Positions 11,130 to 24,304 are shown, counted from the first letter of the stretch. The stretch is DNA of 64,000 nucleotides from Opisthorchis felineus (GCA_004794785.1 SJOL01006493.1:939478-1003477), one strand, 5' to 3'. Notes: generated by a model from the letters alone, not told the origin. Numbers and translations: made by a program.

Positions 11130-11810
11130 GAGACCGTTAGGTCTCGGTTAGGTGCGACCTAATGGCGCTTAAGCTGGATCCGTGATTTAAACGGGCCAGC
11201 GACCAGGTGCAGTACTCACAGGTAAATAACCCAGACAAGCACCTCGCAGTGTCACCAACATACGATATTCTAAACGAGCTTGCGGAAAAGTACACAAAAA
11301 AGCTAGTGGCAGCTGGTAGCAATCTGTTTTCCAGATATGACGCAATTTGGGGGGAAGAACAAAACTCAAACAGATTATAGGCGCCATAAACGTGGACTCT
11401 ACAAAATATTTTAGTCTTCTAGAGATCAGTCCAGCGGTTTTTCCCTCCCCCATATATAGACAACTGACACAGACCCATTTCCTATCTACCTAGTGAATTT
11501 TCTGAATTTCTCACACACCCCAGTGTTCTTAGTATGAATCGGGTTAACCAACCAGTCTGCATAAACACCTGTTGTAGAGAAGCAGCAGAAGAGATCTTCA
11601 TTATCCTTCAGTGAGACATTTGATGTTATTAATTTGCAGTTTTGAGCGGGCAAAGCTGTCAAAGTGTATATACCGACCAGTCCAGGTAGTTTTACTGCAT
11701 ACTCCTCGCTGTGTTGTATCAGCCTCTCTCCTCTTATTACGAACACACAAAAAGCTAAGACATTCATCAATTTCCTGTCCCATAGAGGGGCTGATATACA
11801 CCGTCACAAT
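11130..11810 (-). pseudogene. Penelope-like element fragment (RT C-terminus, linker, GIY-YIG endonuclease)
   Basis: Read on the minus strand from 11807, one frame gives LSFLCVRNKRREADTTQ and TTWTGRYIHFDSFARSKLQI, the post-catalytic part of a PLE RT (usually LPFLD..RR.DG..YRKPTWTG). Further on, STFMAPIICLSFVLPPKLR and, in another frame, PAATSFFVYFSASSFRISYV followed by GDTARCLSGLF resemble the region entering and including the GIY-YIG core (here SYVGDT). Frameshifts and stops show it is dead. Two frames must be combined, so the boundaries are approximate. Confidence 0.7.
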
Positions 11811-14800
11811 CTATTCAGCAAGCTAGTCCTAAGGTACTATAGTGCTTGACAAAGTCTGGACAGATTGATGTAAATGCATTGACCCAACTCTCTCTCGCAG
11901 CTCCCCGAGAACCTTCGCGGCTTCGGTGCGGTTAAAAAATTGTATTGCTTCCATCCATACTGTGTACTTCACCAGATAGTGGCTCAAGTTGAAATAACTT
12001 CACTTGTTCTCTTCAGCATTTAAGTTCATCAGCATCTACTTCATTCCCTTCCCCATAAAACAGCTGATTGTGGGATAGTTGAAAAAAAAACAGCTTATCC
12101 AAGGCAACTTCCTAACCCCATCACTTTCTCCAGCACAGCTACACCAGACAATTTAATCCTTCTAAAATCTTGCCTGACAAACAAATTATGGGTAACCCCA
12201 TCAATGTTCTAGTGTTCTTTTGTAAGCACTTCCGAGCTTAGCTTATCCATGTGAATGATTCAAATCTCCATATAGCATATTATGGTGCCGAGAATTAATG
12301 GCACACAGCTACTTGATGTCGTTCCCTATTGACGAAAAATTAATCGAACTGCCAAACTCGGCTCGGACCTTGTTAAAATGAGCGCTATGTAGTAGATAAT
12401 ATGGGAATTTTGAAGTCAAAACATAGCGTCGTAGAAACCCTTGAAACTGGTTTGCCATGGCAACCAAAACGTCAGATTATAACGTCTTATTCCACTGCGA
12501 TGTGTTCTGGATTTAAACTTCCCATAGTACACGCCAGGTCTCTCTCTTTCAGGGGATTAGTTTGACACGTGGTGAGAGTGTCTAAATTACCAGTGTTAAA
12601 ACCGAAATGCGAATGAACAGCGACTTGCTTTATCTGTGTGCATCACCGAGCAAAACTGTTCGAAGTGAATGCATGCAAGAAGTTCCCGTCTGGCCGTGAT
12701 GCACACTTTCTGAAGGGACATCACCCAGTGGAGAATCAAGACAATCTTCAATGTCTAATTTACATAAACCGATCACAAAACGGGGTAGTTACCGAGCCGA
12801 CGAGACGTGATCGGGCGGGAACGGAGTGCTCAGCGTGTGTACATGTATGGTGAATGCTTCAGTATAATAATGGTGGTCGTTTTTCCTTATATCAAGGTTC
12901 AAATGGGCTGGTCTTACTGCGTTGGTGATATTCTAAACAGACTCTAAAGATCGGGTCAATTGTGTGCACTTTAGTCCTACAGTAGCTAACAATTGATATC
13001 TACACTCTCAAATGGTAAGTCGGACGTTCGTCCTAACCCTTAAATACACCTACACTAACACCTACACCTGCGCACACATCGTTTCAGATGTCAGAACTGG
13101 GCTCAGCCAATCGGCCACCAAAAGCCGGGCTCGAACACCTGACAACACCTACGTAAGTGTTCTTCGACCGATGAGGCTTCTTCATTTTCTTTCTTGAAAT
13201 TCGGGACCGTACTACCACACTAGCAGCCTTTATTCCTTCCTTCACAAGCTCACGTGGAGCATTAGGCGAAAAACAACCACTTTGTAACTCACTGACCTCC
13301 AAAAGAGATGTTTGTAGAGATATAGAGATGTTTGTATTTTTGAGTTGTTTCATCCGTTCAGAGGGTTGTCTCTGTTTCCCATGGAGATTTTTATGATGAA
13401 CACAAAAGGGGTGAAAAAATGTCCCCAGATGCAGGGTATCCTTTATTTGGGCGTTCACTCTGCTGCACGTAGCCCGGACGATATTATCTTGACCACCCCT
13501 CCAGTGTCATTTGATCAGAAAAAGGCTCTCAGAGTTTCGTTGAACGGTTCATCTTCATGGGAAATTTAGCCAATTCTGTGACTCGTCTGGGTGGGCGTAG
13601 ATGGTTAAGACACGTAACCGTTTTGTTAGCCGTTGTAGGCGTGATTTGACAGCAGCATGCGCCTACTGATAAACCTTGAGCAGCTTGTGAATTGGAGTTA
13701 GATGTGACTATTAATTGAACTAAGTTACTAGTGGAAATTAACCGCCCAGCAGTTCAGTTTCCTAGACTGAGGTTTGACTAAGGAGAAGCCTATTTACGGT
13801 GACCCCCCCCCCCACTGTATTTAGAAACCTACTAAATGCCCCTCGGTATGTGATTCTCCAGCACTGAGACTCCGTTGGAAAGACGCGTCCAGACGCAAAA
13901 AGTACATGTGCAGAGAACGACGCGCCCCTAAGCTCACAGTCGGTCACACGCGCTCCACGTTACGACAAAAATACGAAACCAAGCGAGCTTAATCTGTTCA
14001 TACAATGATTATAGTGATTCCTGGTAAAAATCGGTTCGTGTAATCCGTGAGTTTGAAATATTAAGCACAAACAGATGGCTTTTCTGTGCCAGCAACCACC
14101 ACAGTTTTCAGCAAATAGTTCGCCAAACAACCTTCCCGTCGCAACTATCTCTTAGAGCCTGGTTGAACTGCTTATGCACCATCGGTACAATAGCTTCTAG
14201 TTTTTAACTCATCGGTTCCTCCTCAAAATAGGAAACGTTTGTTGGAATAGTTGGGTAAAAAGTAGCTCAATTAAACTATCTGTCAACCACGTCGCACATA
14301 ATTTTATCAGGCTGAATGTAGTTCACCCATGCAGCCCAAATGATATGCAGTTTGAGCTTTGTCAAAACATTTATTTATCTCTGAGCCGGATTCAGCGAAC
14401 CCTGAGAATCTGGGTAGATTGCAGAAGACGATATAGCAATCCTGTAACATTAAAGGTGAAGTAACAGCTTTCTCGGCGGTTAGCACAATGTGAGATTAGA
14501 GGGTCGTCCTAGAAGATCACGATCCTAATTTCGGATCATAGCTTAGGTCTCAAGTTTTAGGTCACATTCCATCCAGTTTCTTCATGGTTCACGTTTCCGT
14601 CTAATGTACATAAACGTACAGAAATTGCTGCACTACAGGGTCTTTTTGTTGTCTATAACTTCATTAGCTTCGATCACCTTTGATGCCCCCAAAAATGATG
14701 TGCAACCCATGCTTCTAATGAGGTGGTAAAATGAGCATGTCTACATCCTGGGAAATCTGACATGTCAGCGTGATGTTAGCAATGAAGAACCTCGGTGTAA

Positions 14801-16810
14801 GGGCACAAGCTACCTAAATGCTGTAGGGATTTGGCCCACATGTGAAGTCGTTGTGAACACAAAGCTGTTCTTTTATCAAGTTAACAACATGGGACGTGTT
14901 TCATAGACTACTCTGCCTATGCTACGTAAGATCTAGTCTGCTTCATGTCATTCCCTAAGCCAGACATTTGAGCTAAATTCCCTTAATCGTTGGTGCAAGC
15001 AGCTTTGTTTACGTTCCTTGATTTTGGAACTTGAAAACCAAACAGTCCAACAATAGGAATTAGTCACCACATTGAAGTCAGCATGAGGGGTTAGAAAGAA
15101 AATGTTTTCTTAATTTGGCTAATTACATTTAGTGAGTAGCACCGATTAACCAGTTCAGCACATCCCGCATGTCTAACGGCAGTCATGTCCGCAGTCAAGT
15201 TCCACTTCTTCGTAGGTGTCCATGAATATGCTTGGAAGTTTCTCTGTTTATGAGCTACTCCATTCCCAAGAGCAAATAACTGCGAAGGTTAACTGCGGTG
15301 TACCTAGTGAACCAAATGCAACTAGCCAAACACTGTCAAGTAGCTTGTGGGTGTCACTATGAGCAAAACAAGAGCCTGGGATGGCGATTGTTCCAGGTAT
15401 GAACTCTGGGTGATCTGGGCTGGCATCGCCCTGGACATCACAGAACAACGACGCAGTAAGATGTTTTAACCTCAGCGTCCCGGCTAATGTCGGTACTCAT
15501 TGTCAACGGCTTTTACAGTCAAGTAACTACGCGCAACTGTAACAACAACACATGAAAATCATCGTGGATCATGATCGATTTGAGTGTGTCCCTACCTTTT
15601 AGTTCTGGTGAGTGAGAAAGACAGCGTGCATTTGTGTTCTTGTGTATTGGTTTCTCTGCCTCGTGGGTCGTGGTGTTATCGACGAGCAGGTAGGTAAGCG
15701 GGAACTGTGCTCTGAGGTCACGCATGGAAAATTAACCACACTCCTATGAATAACTGACAAACTGCTTTGTTCGATTTCCACCTCTGTACCCCACAGAAAT
15801 GGAAATGCTCGAACATGACTGTGTGATTGGGCTGCATGCACTGGAGCAATATTATCATCTCGAGTTTGCAAGTGTACACATGCTGCAATCTGGCTTCAGG
15901 TCATATCCACACGGTTTGTGTCCCCAAGTCTAGAAATTAGCATGCATCAGACAGCGGTGATGGTGCTAATCTTTCTTCTATCTGAACTGGTTTTACAACG
16001 CATCTATGTAAGCACACCAGCCGGATGTGCGGCAGGGAAGGGCTGCCACACGTAGTATTAAACTCTATAGACGCGCTCTGTCCACCACCCCGTGTGATTT
16101 TGTCTGCCTCGATTTGTTCTCCCCCACCCTATCTAACCACACCGCCCAACCTCAGAACGCTTTTCTCTTTACCCAACACGATCCGGTGTACGGGAGTGCG
16201 GAGTATCTGTGATCCAATCGGCATGTAAATTTCTGTGCAAACGAACCGCAGGATCGCCTCCCTCTTGAGTGAGAAAACGTGGGTTGCAAGTCCATTTTTT
16301 GTGGAAATATGAATGGAGTGGCTGACTTTCAGCGAGTTCCGTTGATTATTTCGGGTATTTTACACAGTAAAGCTGTTAAACAGCATCGGAAACCTTGTAG
16401 ACTGGTTGCAAAGTTCCTAACATGAGACGGGGGCCAAGATCGCATCAGAAGCAATGAGAAATAGGATCTCATGTTATGGCGTGTATAAATTTGTGTCAAC
16501 AGGGCACAGTCTGTACGACATTACCTTGATATTCGACAAAACCCATTCAGTCAGAGGGGGCGCCAACCAGCTTTCAGTGACAATTGTTTGAACGGTTTTT
16601 ACTGTCTTACTGGAAGGATGACTGTGTACAACCGCCAGGTGGATCCGATTCACGGTGGGCTGGCGGGCGAAAATCCGGCGAGCCGGTTGCGACTGAACAG
16701 TGGCTCATGAGCAGTTCTCCTACATTTAGAATTCGTAAATACATTCAGGCTTGTTTTCACAAGTTTACGGCTACTGTCGACATTTTCAAGTGAGATTTCG
16801 TCCTATGCTA
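11811..16810. other. Long non-coding stretch
   Basis: About 5 kb with no recognised gene. It holds a CA/TA-rich simple stretch at 13030-13080, a run of eleven C at 13803-13813, and short open frames (13084-13458, 15599-15871, 16025-16228) without motifs or convincing splice sites. Confidence 0.35.
13803..13813 (+). repeat. Homopolymer, eleven C
   Basis: Uninterrupted C run directly visible; likely a length-variable site. Confidence 0.9.
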
Positions 16811-16814
16811 AAAA

Positions 16815-16955
16815 GCCAAGATGCATAGTACAGCTGTTTCATCCTTACTGGGGATCATCAGCAATGCGCATCACACAAAACTTTAAGGAGCTTCGAGCCC
16901 CCGACTTCTCGGTCAGTAGCCTGGACACTTAATAGATCGGCTACGAGCGGCTGAT
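16815..16955 (-). mobile_element. tRNA-derived SINE with hammerhead ribozyme
   Basis: On the minus strand a tRNA-like head is followed by a hammerhead. The head has box A-like AGCCGATCTATTAAG, then ACTGACCGAGAAGTCGGGGG and box B GGGGCTCGAAGCTCC at 16901-16887. This is the Sm-alpha layout: an internal Pol III promoter driving a ribozyme-bearing transcript. A second copy lies in opposite orientation at 16990-17130, about 40-70 bp away. Confidence 0.7.
16823..16867 (-). ncRNA. Hammerhead ribozyme motif in SINE
   Basis: Minus strand: GCATTG (16867-16862), CTGATGA (16861-16855), stem II TCCCCAGTAAGGAT (16854-16841), GAAA (16840-16837), C-AGCT-G (one-base-pair stem III with a four-base loop), then UA with the predicted cut after 16829, then CTATGC. 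GCATTG pairs with CTATGC at five of six positions. Relative to a CACTG/CAGTG type stem, one pair has changed at both positions (C-G to U-A), which suggests past selection on the fold. Confidence 0.6.
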
Positions 16956-16989
16956 CAACTTGCAATTAGGCAAGATATAACACCAATTC

Positions 16990-17130
16990 TTCCCGTTCAA
17001 CGACGGAATCCACATCAAGTGGAGGTGGAGGAGGTCGCGGATTCGAAACTCCATTGGGTTCCGTGAGATACTCATTACTGATGATTCCCAATAAGGATGA
17101 AACAACTGTACAGTGCTTCTCGGCCTTTGA
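16990..17130 (+). mobile_element. tRNA-derived SINE with hammerhead motif (inverted partner)
   Basis: Box B-like GGATTCGAAACTCC at 17039-17052 is preceded by GAGGTCGC, and the hammerhead core lies 25 bp downstream. The 3' part, AGTGCTTCTCGGCCTTTGAG, matches the tail of the copy at 16815-16955 (ATGCATCTTGGCTTTTTAG). Box A is not clear. Confidence 0.6.
17072..17116 (+). ncRNA. Hammerhead ribozyme motif in SINE (weaker stem I)
   Basis: CTGATGA 17078-17084, stem II TTCCCAATAAGGAT 17085-17098, GAAA 17099-17102, C-AACT-G stem III 17103-17108, UA 17109-17110, then CAGTGC. Stem I against CTCATTA keeps only four of six pairs, and the pair next to the core is A-C. Confidence 0.5.
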
Positions 17131-19570
17131 GCATAAACTGACTCAATGACAGGGCGAAATTTTAATTGAAAATTCCAAAGTATCCTTACATTAACAACAA
17201 CTAGCGACATTATCTTGATAAACACAACGAGTAAAAGATTTCACCAGCGTCTTTGCCTCACCTATCTAACCAGCTGAACAATACAGGACATAGCTGCTGC
17301 TTCTATGATGACGGCAACCATTTAACTCACATCATGTGCATAACATCTCAACAGATCTCCCTGCGTCAGCACTATCCTGAAGTAATCAGCATAGCTCGAC
17401 ATATAAGACCTGCCTGTCAACGTGGCAATAGACTAGAGTAGCGTAGGAATACTCGTACGTTTTTGGCTGATCAGCGCAGGAGAAAACATCCTCTATCTCG
17501 GCTTTCCACCAGGAGTTCAACCTTCTCGACGGACGGACGATCACTTGTCCAACCAGTTAGCTATTATTCAGAAATTACCTGGAGCGAACCACTTACTTTT
17601 AGAGTGCATGTACGCCAAATCGTTACGGAGAGTGTAGGTTCAACTTTCACGTCTTCTGATGGTAACTTCTGGCATCTGCATCCGATTGCTTTGCACCAGA
17701 TCAATTTAGCTACGCAAGCTCAGTGGCATACAAGGTTACTTTTTCCGGTAATTTCACGCTATCAACATTAGTGAGAAGCTCTGAGAAATGGGCTTCATGC
17801 AGATCACCGAAATCGCCGATATTTGGTCGTCAGAACAACAACTTTTTCGAAGCCAATCATCACACCATCAAACGGCAAAATTTCGCTTCTAGGCTTCTTC
17901 CAACAGTCCCACAATATTTGGAGCTGAATGTTTTGGTTTATGGTATCGTTTCAAATGCTGTGATACCCTTGCATGCTTACCTCCGTTTCTCTCGGTTAAC
18001 ATGTTCACAGTGGAGGAAAAGATTCATAGTTATAATCTAGACTATTGTACTTATGACTGCCGATTTTGCTGCCGTCATGACCTGTATGTTTACCATCACT
18101 TTAAGGTAGCAATCAGTAAGACAAACAGCATGGTAAAGGACTTCCCTATTACTGCTTGCTGGACGAGATATTACAACGTGTTGGTGGGTTCAGGCCATGT
18201 AAGTTTTGAGCTTCCAAGGAATATTTTCTTCTCTGTCTCCGGTGCTGAAGCACTAATGCAATCCAATGTGCACCTTCGTCGTCCCATTGACTCCACGAGG
18301 CAACATCAGACCGCGCACAATACGTTTTTGCTGACAGACGTGGATTCTACCGAAGCCCACCGTTCATTCATGGTACGGAAACGAATTTAGAGGTTTTATC
18401 GAATTAAACATCTGAAGGCACGAAAGCTGAAGTGGTACAAACTGATCCAACTACCTTTTACTTACGAAGTCCCAGTGATGTGTTCCCGCATGCCTCTATG
18501 GTCTACAGTTCACCACCAGTCAATTCGGACAGTGTTTCTTTTTCTACAGAATACAGTGCTGAGTTTGGTACATCGATAACTGAAGAAGATAACCTTATAT
18601 CGAGTTTGAGGTCAGGAGTTCTTCTCAATCATTTTGATTAGCAGGCAGATTTCAATCTCATTTTAATCCATTTGGGTACTTGTTGGGACGGAGTCAATCC
18701 TCGTTCGCCAAGTGTTCCGTGCAAAGCGCAAAGGCCACGCTGATATCGGTAGGAACATTTTTCTACAAATCGCGATCGAATTATCTTGTGTGTTATTTCG
18801 GTTTCATGGCCCTTTCGATGTCCAGAAAAGAATAACTTTTCTAAGCAGTACCTTCTCTATCAGTTTTGTCGTGTTCTTTTAGGATCCACATCCACAGTAC
18901 CTGCTGGGTGACCCCAATTTGTGATCGTGGGGGAAGGGTGCTAGGATTTGGCTACTATTGGTGGCAGATCTCTTCTATCTAAGGATGAATGTTTCAACAT
19001 TCAAACCGGTGTGGAATGAAGCGAATGAATAACGTAAACCTGATACACAGCTACAGAACAAAATAATTTAAAGAACTTCGATGACCGATGTAGTAGAAAT
19101 CGCCTGGTACCCCATTGCGAACAGATTAGAAGGTGTAGTGTTGGCGAGCGTAATGAAGGGTAGTTCAGATGAGACTACTGGACAGGTCGACAACTCTCAC
19201 CTTTCGGTCTGGAGTTTAGGTGTTACTTGTCTACAGAACTATCTATTTTGGGTCAATTTTCTTATCCCAGAATGTCTCATCTCTTTTCAAGGACTCTTGA
19301 TAGGAGCGGCCGTCAAAATCACTTACGGATACCAAAAAGACAAAGATTGTGACCTAAAGGCAAGTTCCAATGGGAAACGAGAGAGCAGATTAGGTGAGGC
19401 AGTATCTAGGTAAAGTCAACCGAAGTTTTGTTTTAACAACTCAAATGGTTTTATGGGATTGACAGATTACCGAGCAGTGAAGTTTTCACCGCAATTTAAT
19501 TATCATGAGAACTAGCTGCACTAGGTACGACTACGGTTTTCTCGTTTGATAAACGTAAAGTACAATGAAG
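17131..19570. other. Non-coding or unassigned stretch
   Basis: Several open frames (17463-17771, 18001-18390, 18432-18641, 19081-19413). The frame at 18432-18641 ends in a Ser/Asp/Glu-rich peptide (EYSAEFGTSITEEDN) and has coding-like composition. No domain was recognised and no coherent splice chain could be built, so no gene is called. Confidence 0.3.
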
Positions 19571-19582
19571 TTATCAAGAAAT

Positions 19583-19672
19583 ACACTCATTTGCAAATCA
19601 ATTTGGTTTTGCGAGAGACTCACCTGGAACCCAGCTGAATCTCTCGTTTGTGATGTTTGCATGAAGTTAAAC
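19583..19672 (+). repeat. Arm fragment of the palindromic repeat
   Basis: Closely matches the left arm at 2109-2200 (CATTTGCAAATCAATTTGG, GAATCTCTCGTTTGTGATG), with few differences. The match ends abruptly near 19672. Confidence 0.8.
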
Positions 19673-22600
19673 TATTGTCAGACGCTTTCTGATAGGGTCA
19701 CTGAAATAGGAGCATGGTCTGACTCCAACAGAGTTGTGTCCCTGCATATTTTCCCACTTTACTGGAGAAAAATGCCTCGTTATTATGATCTCCGAAGTCC
19801 CAAGCGAATTAGATTGGACCAGTGAGGTGGAGGGACTACTAGTGTAACGGCAGATACTACAGATGAGGCATGCGAGTAGTCTGTGGTTTTCTCGAAGCTC
19901 CACCCTGCATCTAATTGAAGGTGAAGTTTGTTGCGGAATTTGTGGAACTGCTTTGCAGTGTTCGTTTACTATTGTGTGATAATCAATGAATATCCACGTA
20001 AGTTCAAGAAGACGGTGAGAATGTTTAGTTTAAAAAAAATTATGTGCATACGAGATGTTTACTGTCCAAAAGTTTGTAACTGGTTATTTGGTGTTTGCTA
20101 ATAAACGACTCCGCGGCGGAGGGCTTTCCTCCTTATACTAGCAAGCATACAGGGACTCATTAGATTCATTATTATCTACTTTTGCAAATCCTCAGTATCA
20201 TTTGCTGATAGCAAATAGTTCTATTCTTGACTGTGGAACAGATTTTCATGGGTAAACCACGCTGGTTCTGTATACCACAAGAATGTGTAGGATTTCAATA
20301 CGAATTGGATCAGAATCTACGGCTACAGGCAACATCAGAGAAACAATTCGTTACTTGGCTCTAAAAAAACCCCGGTGTCCATTTTTGGCGACGTTGGAGT
20401 AAAGTGGGAGAAAGTCAACCCAGAAAATGTGACCTTTTGTACACGTCAGCTGTTGGTGGTTCTACAATGGAAGAAGCAATCCTGGTGACACTGTACTTTT
20501 CCGCCTCAGCCGTACTGGACCAGGAATAACACTAACATATGTTAACCAATGGCAAGGTCATCCTGACTACTATAACGTCGTAATGGTTGAACTTAGGAGG
20601 GGGTAAACCCACTAGACTACTGCACTTCCGATGAATTGCATACTTAGAGGACTGTTTGGCGGTCGCACTGGTAAGTCAAGCACCTGTTGATGGGGTCACC
20701 AGTGGTGACCCAACCAGTCTAATGTGCGCCGACCTACATGAAGCTTCCTCTGGACTGATTGTCACACGTGACGGGAACATTACCTCAACACTTTATTTCG
20801 GCCTCATCACCCTCATACCACGTGTAACCGTCTACGCTGACGCTTCGGTTGCCTTGAGCGCAGTTACTGTTTGAACGCGGCGGTGTTCATACTCGTTCCA
20901 CTTCCTGTTGATTCAAACCACAACCTCTGTGAATGTAACAGTATCATGAAAAGAATTTGTTTCAACGATAATCACGATTTGGTATCCTGACCGCGCCATC
21001 AACCAACGAAAGCATGCAAGCACATAGGCTTCCCACACGGGCTATGTCATAAGCATGTTTGTGTACAGCAGGATCTGAACAAAGCATATGATCATATTAC
21101 CTGGTCATGACATGGGAACGCACTGAGTTGACTTTGGTTTAGGAATGTTAGTATCGGTATTAGCAAAACGCTGGTGAAACAACTAACGATTGAGCAATTT
21201 ACCATTTGGTAAGTGTAACAAGTAATGATAGTCTAAGTATCGGATGTTTGCTTACGTAAGTGAACGGACACGGTGAGATCTTTCACAGGGTTAATTCAGT
21301 CAATCAGGCGTAACCACTCGCAATTCAGTGGACATCTGGCTACACTTAATTGAGCTGCAATAGAGGATCCAATCATTGATGAAAATTTACTTTGAGCGGT
21401 AGGAGGTGCTTCCCATTTATTCGTACCTTTCGCAGTGTGATGATTACTGCCTTATCAGCTTGACACTGTCAGAAGTCAATACACGCAGCTTACAATGATG
21501 CGTATTACTCTCAGTTTAGATATAGAATAAATCTGTTACCGCAAATACTCATCTGCCGTTGGGCCGACAGCGTAGGGAAGTACTATCTCACAAAAATCTC
21601 AAGGAATAACTCACAACGTCACTCATGGGATAGCTTCCATGGCTCTACCGACTAGTTGCTTCGAGTGCACCTTTTCTACTCTCATCTCGCCTACTAGAGC
21701 TAGCCGCCTCATTTTCTAACCGAACTTTTTCGACTGCATCTGTCCTAGGGCCAGACGGATGGGCTTGATTAAACATCCCATCCAAATGTCCCGATCATCA
21801 TTCTGGAAGCTGGTGTTTCATTATTACAGTGGGAATTAACGGGAATGATTTAAAAATAACAAATGAAAGTGTACATATGAACATCTAACAATAATGGGGT
21901 CAATGGAAACACATTCACATTCACGCATTCTGGCAGTTCGAATGAGATTAGGACGCTTGCTCAGTGCCAATTCTTGGCCCCTCACGGCTACACGCGTTAC
22001 GTCAACACGGACGTGCACTGACCTCCCTGTTCTCGTGTGTGTGTCTGTGTGTGTGTCTATCACGCTGAGAAGGGGAAATTTGAATCTCATCTAAAAGATG
22101 AGTACCAATCAGTGGGACCTGCGTAGAAGTAGCGCAACTGACTTTCCAACTCTCGAAGTTGTAATTCTTTCAGCATAAGCTTAAGTGATATAGTTTTGGA
22201 CCCCAAGAAAACCAAGCCTTTTTCCTCAATTAGAAAAATAACGTTCAAGAGGAACTATGTTCAATGACGGCTCGTGAAATATCTCCTCCAGTCACCTTTG
22301 TACTCCGGCTATTATTGAATAGACTGTACTCTTCTTGGAAGCATACACTCGCTTAGGGTTCTTTTCCCCTACTACCCAAAATTATCGGAGCCAGGGGTTG
22401 GCGTTTCATTTTTGGAGTTGCCCTTTTTCTAGGTTACCATCTTTGGAGGAGTTGGTAGCAAATGTAAGCAGTATAGACAGAGAGTATAATAAACCAGCAG
22501 ACCTCAAAAGATTACTTAGATGTCCCCTGTCGACAAGTTCAATCAGTTTAGTTTCGTTTATTAAGCTAGCAAACCGTGCACCGATGTGCAGTGGCTCCAG

Positions 22601-23090
22601 CTGCCTCGGCATCGCTCACCGAGGATAAGGAGAATAATGGAATGAGAGTCAGGTGTTGGAGACGATTACCCAATCTGTACATTGCGGAAAAATATATCTG
22701 TTCATCTAGTATGGCGTGAGAGGTCGCCATTGACTGCTTGCCACAGTCATACCTGTCAGGGTCGCTAACCACTGGTTAATCTCGTCCCGCAGTCCCCATT
22801 CTGGGAGACGGCAGTTACCAACCCTACTGAGTTGACTGTAAGGACTCTCATGCTTCACTCCAAGTCAACAAGTAAATTATTCAAAACAGTGTCCAGCGGC
22901 ATAATTCATTTACCTTTCTCAGTTCAAGAAATCTCCTACCTCGGAAGGTGTCTCATTCCAAACCTTTGCAGTAGTGAATCATGCGTTACTCTCCAGCTAG
23001 ACTAATCAGCTAATGAAATTACCGTTTCACCTAACAGCTGTGCGATGGACAGGTCAGAAGTCACAGTTAAAATGCGTTGCGGATTCGAAA
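19673..23090. other. Long non-coding stretch
   Basis: No gene recognised. It contains a GT-rich microsatellite at about 22034-22058 and the motif at 22575-22640 related to 2680 and 40193. A near-palindrome GGGTCACCAGTGGTGACCC lies at 20694-20712. Open frames at 20656-20874 and 22335-22628 have no motif. Confidence 0.35.
22034..22058 (+). repeat. GT microsatellite
   Basis: Interrupted (GT)n run with two C interruptions, directly visible. Confidence 0.8.
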
Positions 23091-23099
23091 GAGGCAAGT

Positions 23100-23420
23100 T
23101 AGTTTTCTTGAAGGAAACTACTCATAAGTTTGCTGAAAACTCTTCGACAGCCAGGTTTCGCCACCAGTGGAGTTCGTAAAATTGGCGCAACCCCCGAGTT
23201 TCTGTTAACCGTATGTTCTAATTGAACCCAACTTCTACGAACTTCGCAAAAATACACTTATTTGCACACCAATTTGGTGTTAACGACAGACTCAATCACA
23301 TCTCGAATATCGTACCGACTGTAACATGGGGTGCCCTTTGTGCGTTACATTCAGTTGGACGATATCATAGAGAGATTCCGCTGGGATCCAGATGAGTCTC
23401 CCGTGAGATACAAAACGGAT
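23100..23420 (-). repeat. Degenerate palindromic/ribozyme repeat
   Basis: Same architecture as 1935-2445: a unit with the tail motif and GGTTTCGCC (the complement of GGCGAAACC) at about 23155, then arm sequence CACTTATTTGCACACCAATT at 23265 and the opposite arm ending GAGTCTCCCGTGAGA. The hammerhead core is decayed; only GGCGAAACC remains recognisable. Confidence 0.6.
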
Positions 23421-23555
23421 ATGCCACGAAGTGCATTTGTCGGATGACTAAGGTTTGCTTATTGCCAAAAAAATGATATTCATCTAGAAGGACTCTTAGC
23501 ACACGAGTAGGAAATGGGTAATTGCTTCATAAGCTATTTTTGGCCCAAAAAATAC

Positions 23556-23610
23556 TCGAGTCCCTGCATGTGTTTCACCGACGGGTTATCTTCAGGTGAA
23601 ACACAGGATG
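23556..23610 (-). ncRNA. PLE-type hammerhead-like motif / hairpin
   Basis: On the minus strand CTGAAGA (23595-23589), a short ACC/GGT stem II with CGTC loop, and GAAAC (23576-23572) are in hammerhead order. They lie inside a perfect 10-bp stem, GTGTTTCACC/GGTGAAACAC. PLE terminal repeats commonly show CTGAAGA...GAAAC. No proper UH cleavage site is seen, so activity is doubtful. Confidence 0.45.
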
Positions 23611-23756
23611 ATAAAATCAGGCGTAGCAAAACTTTGATGACTGGGTTTTGTTTCCCGTCCTTCATTCCTCACTTCGTGCCGCAGTAGTTTGAAAGGACTT
23701 GCGGATTCACCCAATAGGGCAATGAACGCGCACGCTCATCCAGTCGAGAAAGATTT

Positions 23757-23855
23757 GTTCGTCCTGTGGCCAACCTAGTAGTCTGATTGGAATATTGGGG
23801 TGAGAAACACCACTCTCTACTTGCTTCATTTGATTGCTTCCGGCCCTCTCTCTAT
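23757..23855 (+). repeat. Dispersed repeat shared with 4597-4690
   Basis: GTGGCCAACCTAGTAGTCTG and TTCATTTGATTGCTTCCGGC match the 4.6-kb copy in order and spacing. Confidence 0.45.
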
Positions 23856-24003
23856 GCGGAAGCAACATGTCTTTGCAACGAACCGGTGCAATAATGACCA
23901 GAGACTAAGACGCAGAAGCACTACATACAGAAAGATATGCATAAAACACGATAGTTGAATCGTGTTGCTGTTTTATTTTCGTGTATAACTGATGGCAGGA
24001 TCC

Positions 24004-24304
24004 TGCAGTACACGTAAGAACAGCCGAAAATACGTGGGATGCACCATTTATTGAGGCGGAGGATAGCACAACCAGCAGTAGTACAATATTACTGATTCAA
24101 ATCGGAAACCAGGATTAAACGTGGACCTGTAGACCCAAACGACAGTCATTGTTTGTTGTCAGGGTGGCGGCGGTGGCCTTTTACATCCCACGGCATCCAT
24201 TCTCCTTCGCAGCGATTTCCTACCACGGTCTACAAAGAAAACAATAGGCAGCATGATTAATAGTGTATTTGGTTTGCTACATGAACCGTTCGAATTGTGT
24301 TACT
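24004..24304 (-). repeat. 3' LTR of the gypsy element
   Basis: Aligns along its length with 28185-28499: TGCAGTACA...GCCGAAAATACGTGG, TTTATTGAGGCGGAGG, CGGAAACCAGGAT and GTGTATTTGGTTTGCTACA. The inner end is placed by homology and is accurate to a few bases; it does not keep a clean CA. Confidence 0.85.

Noticed and set aside
18432..18641. Terminal exon of an unknown gene
   Set aside because: Composition looks coding, but no convincing acceptor, partner exon or domain could be found.
20694..20712. Palindrome GGGTCACCAGTGGTGACCC as an operator-like site
   Set aside because: Isolated near-palindrome in a eukaryotic non-coding stretch; no neighbouring gene.
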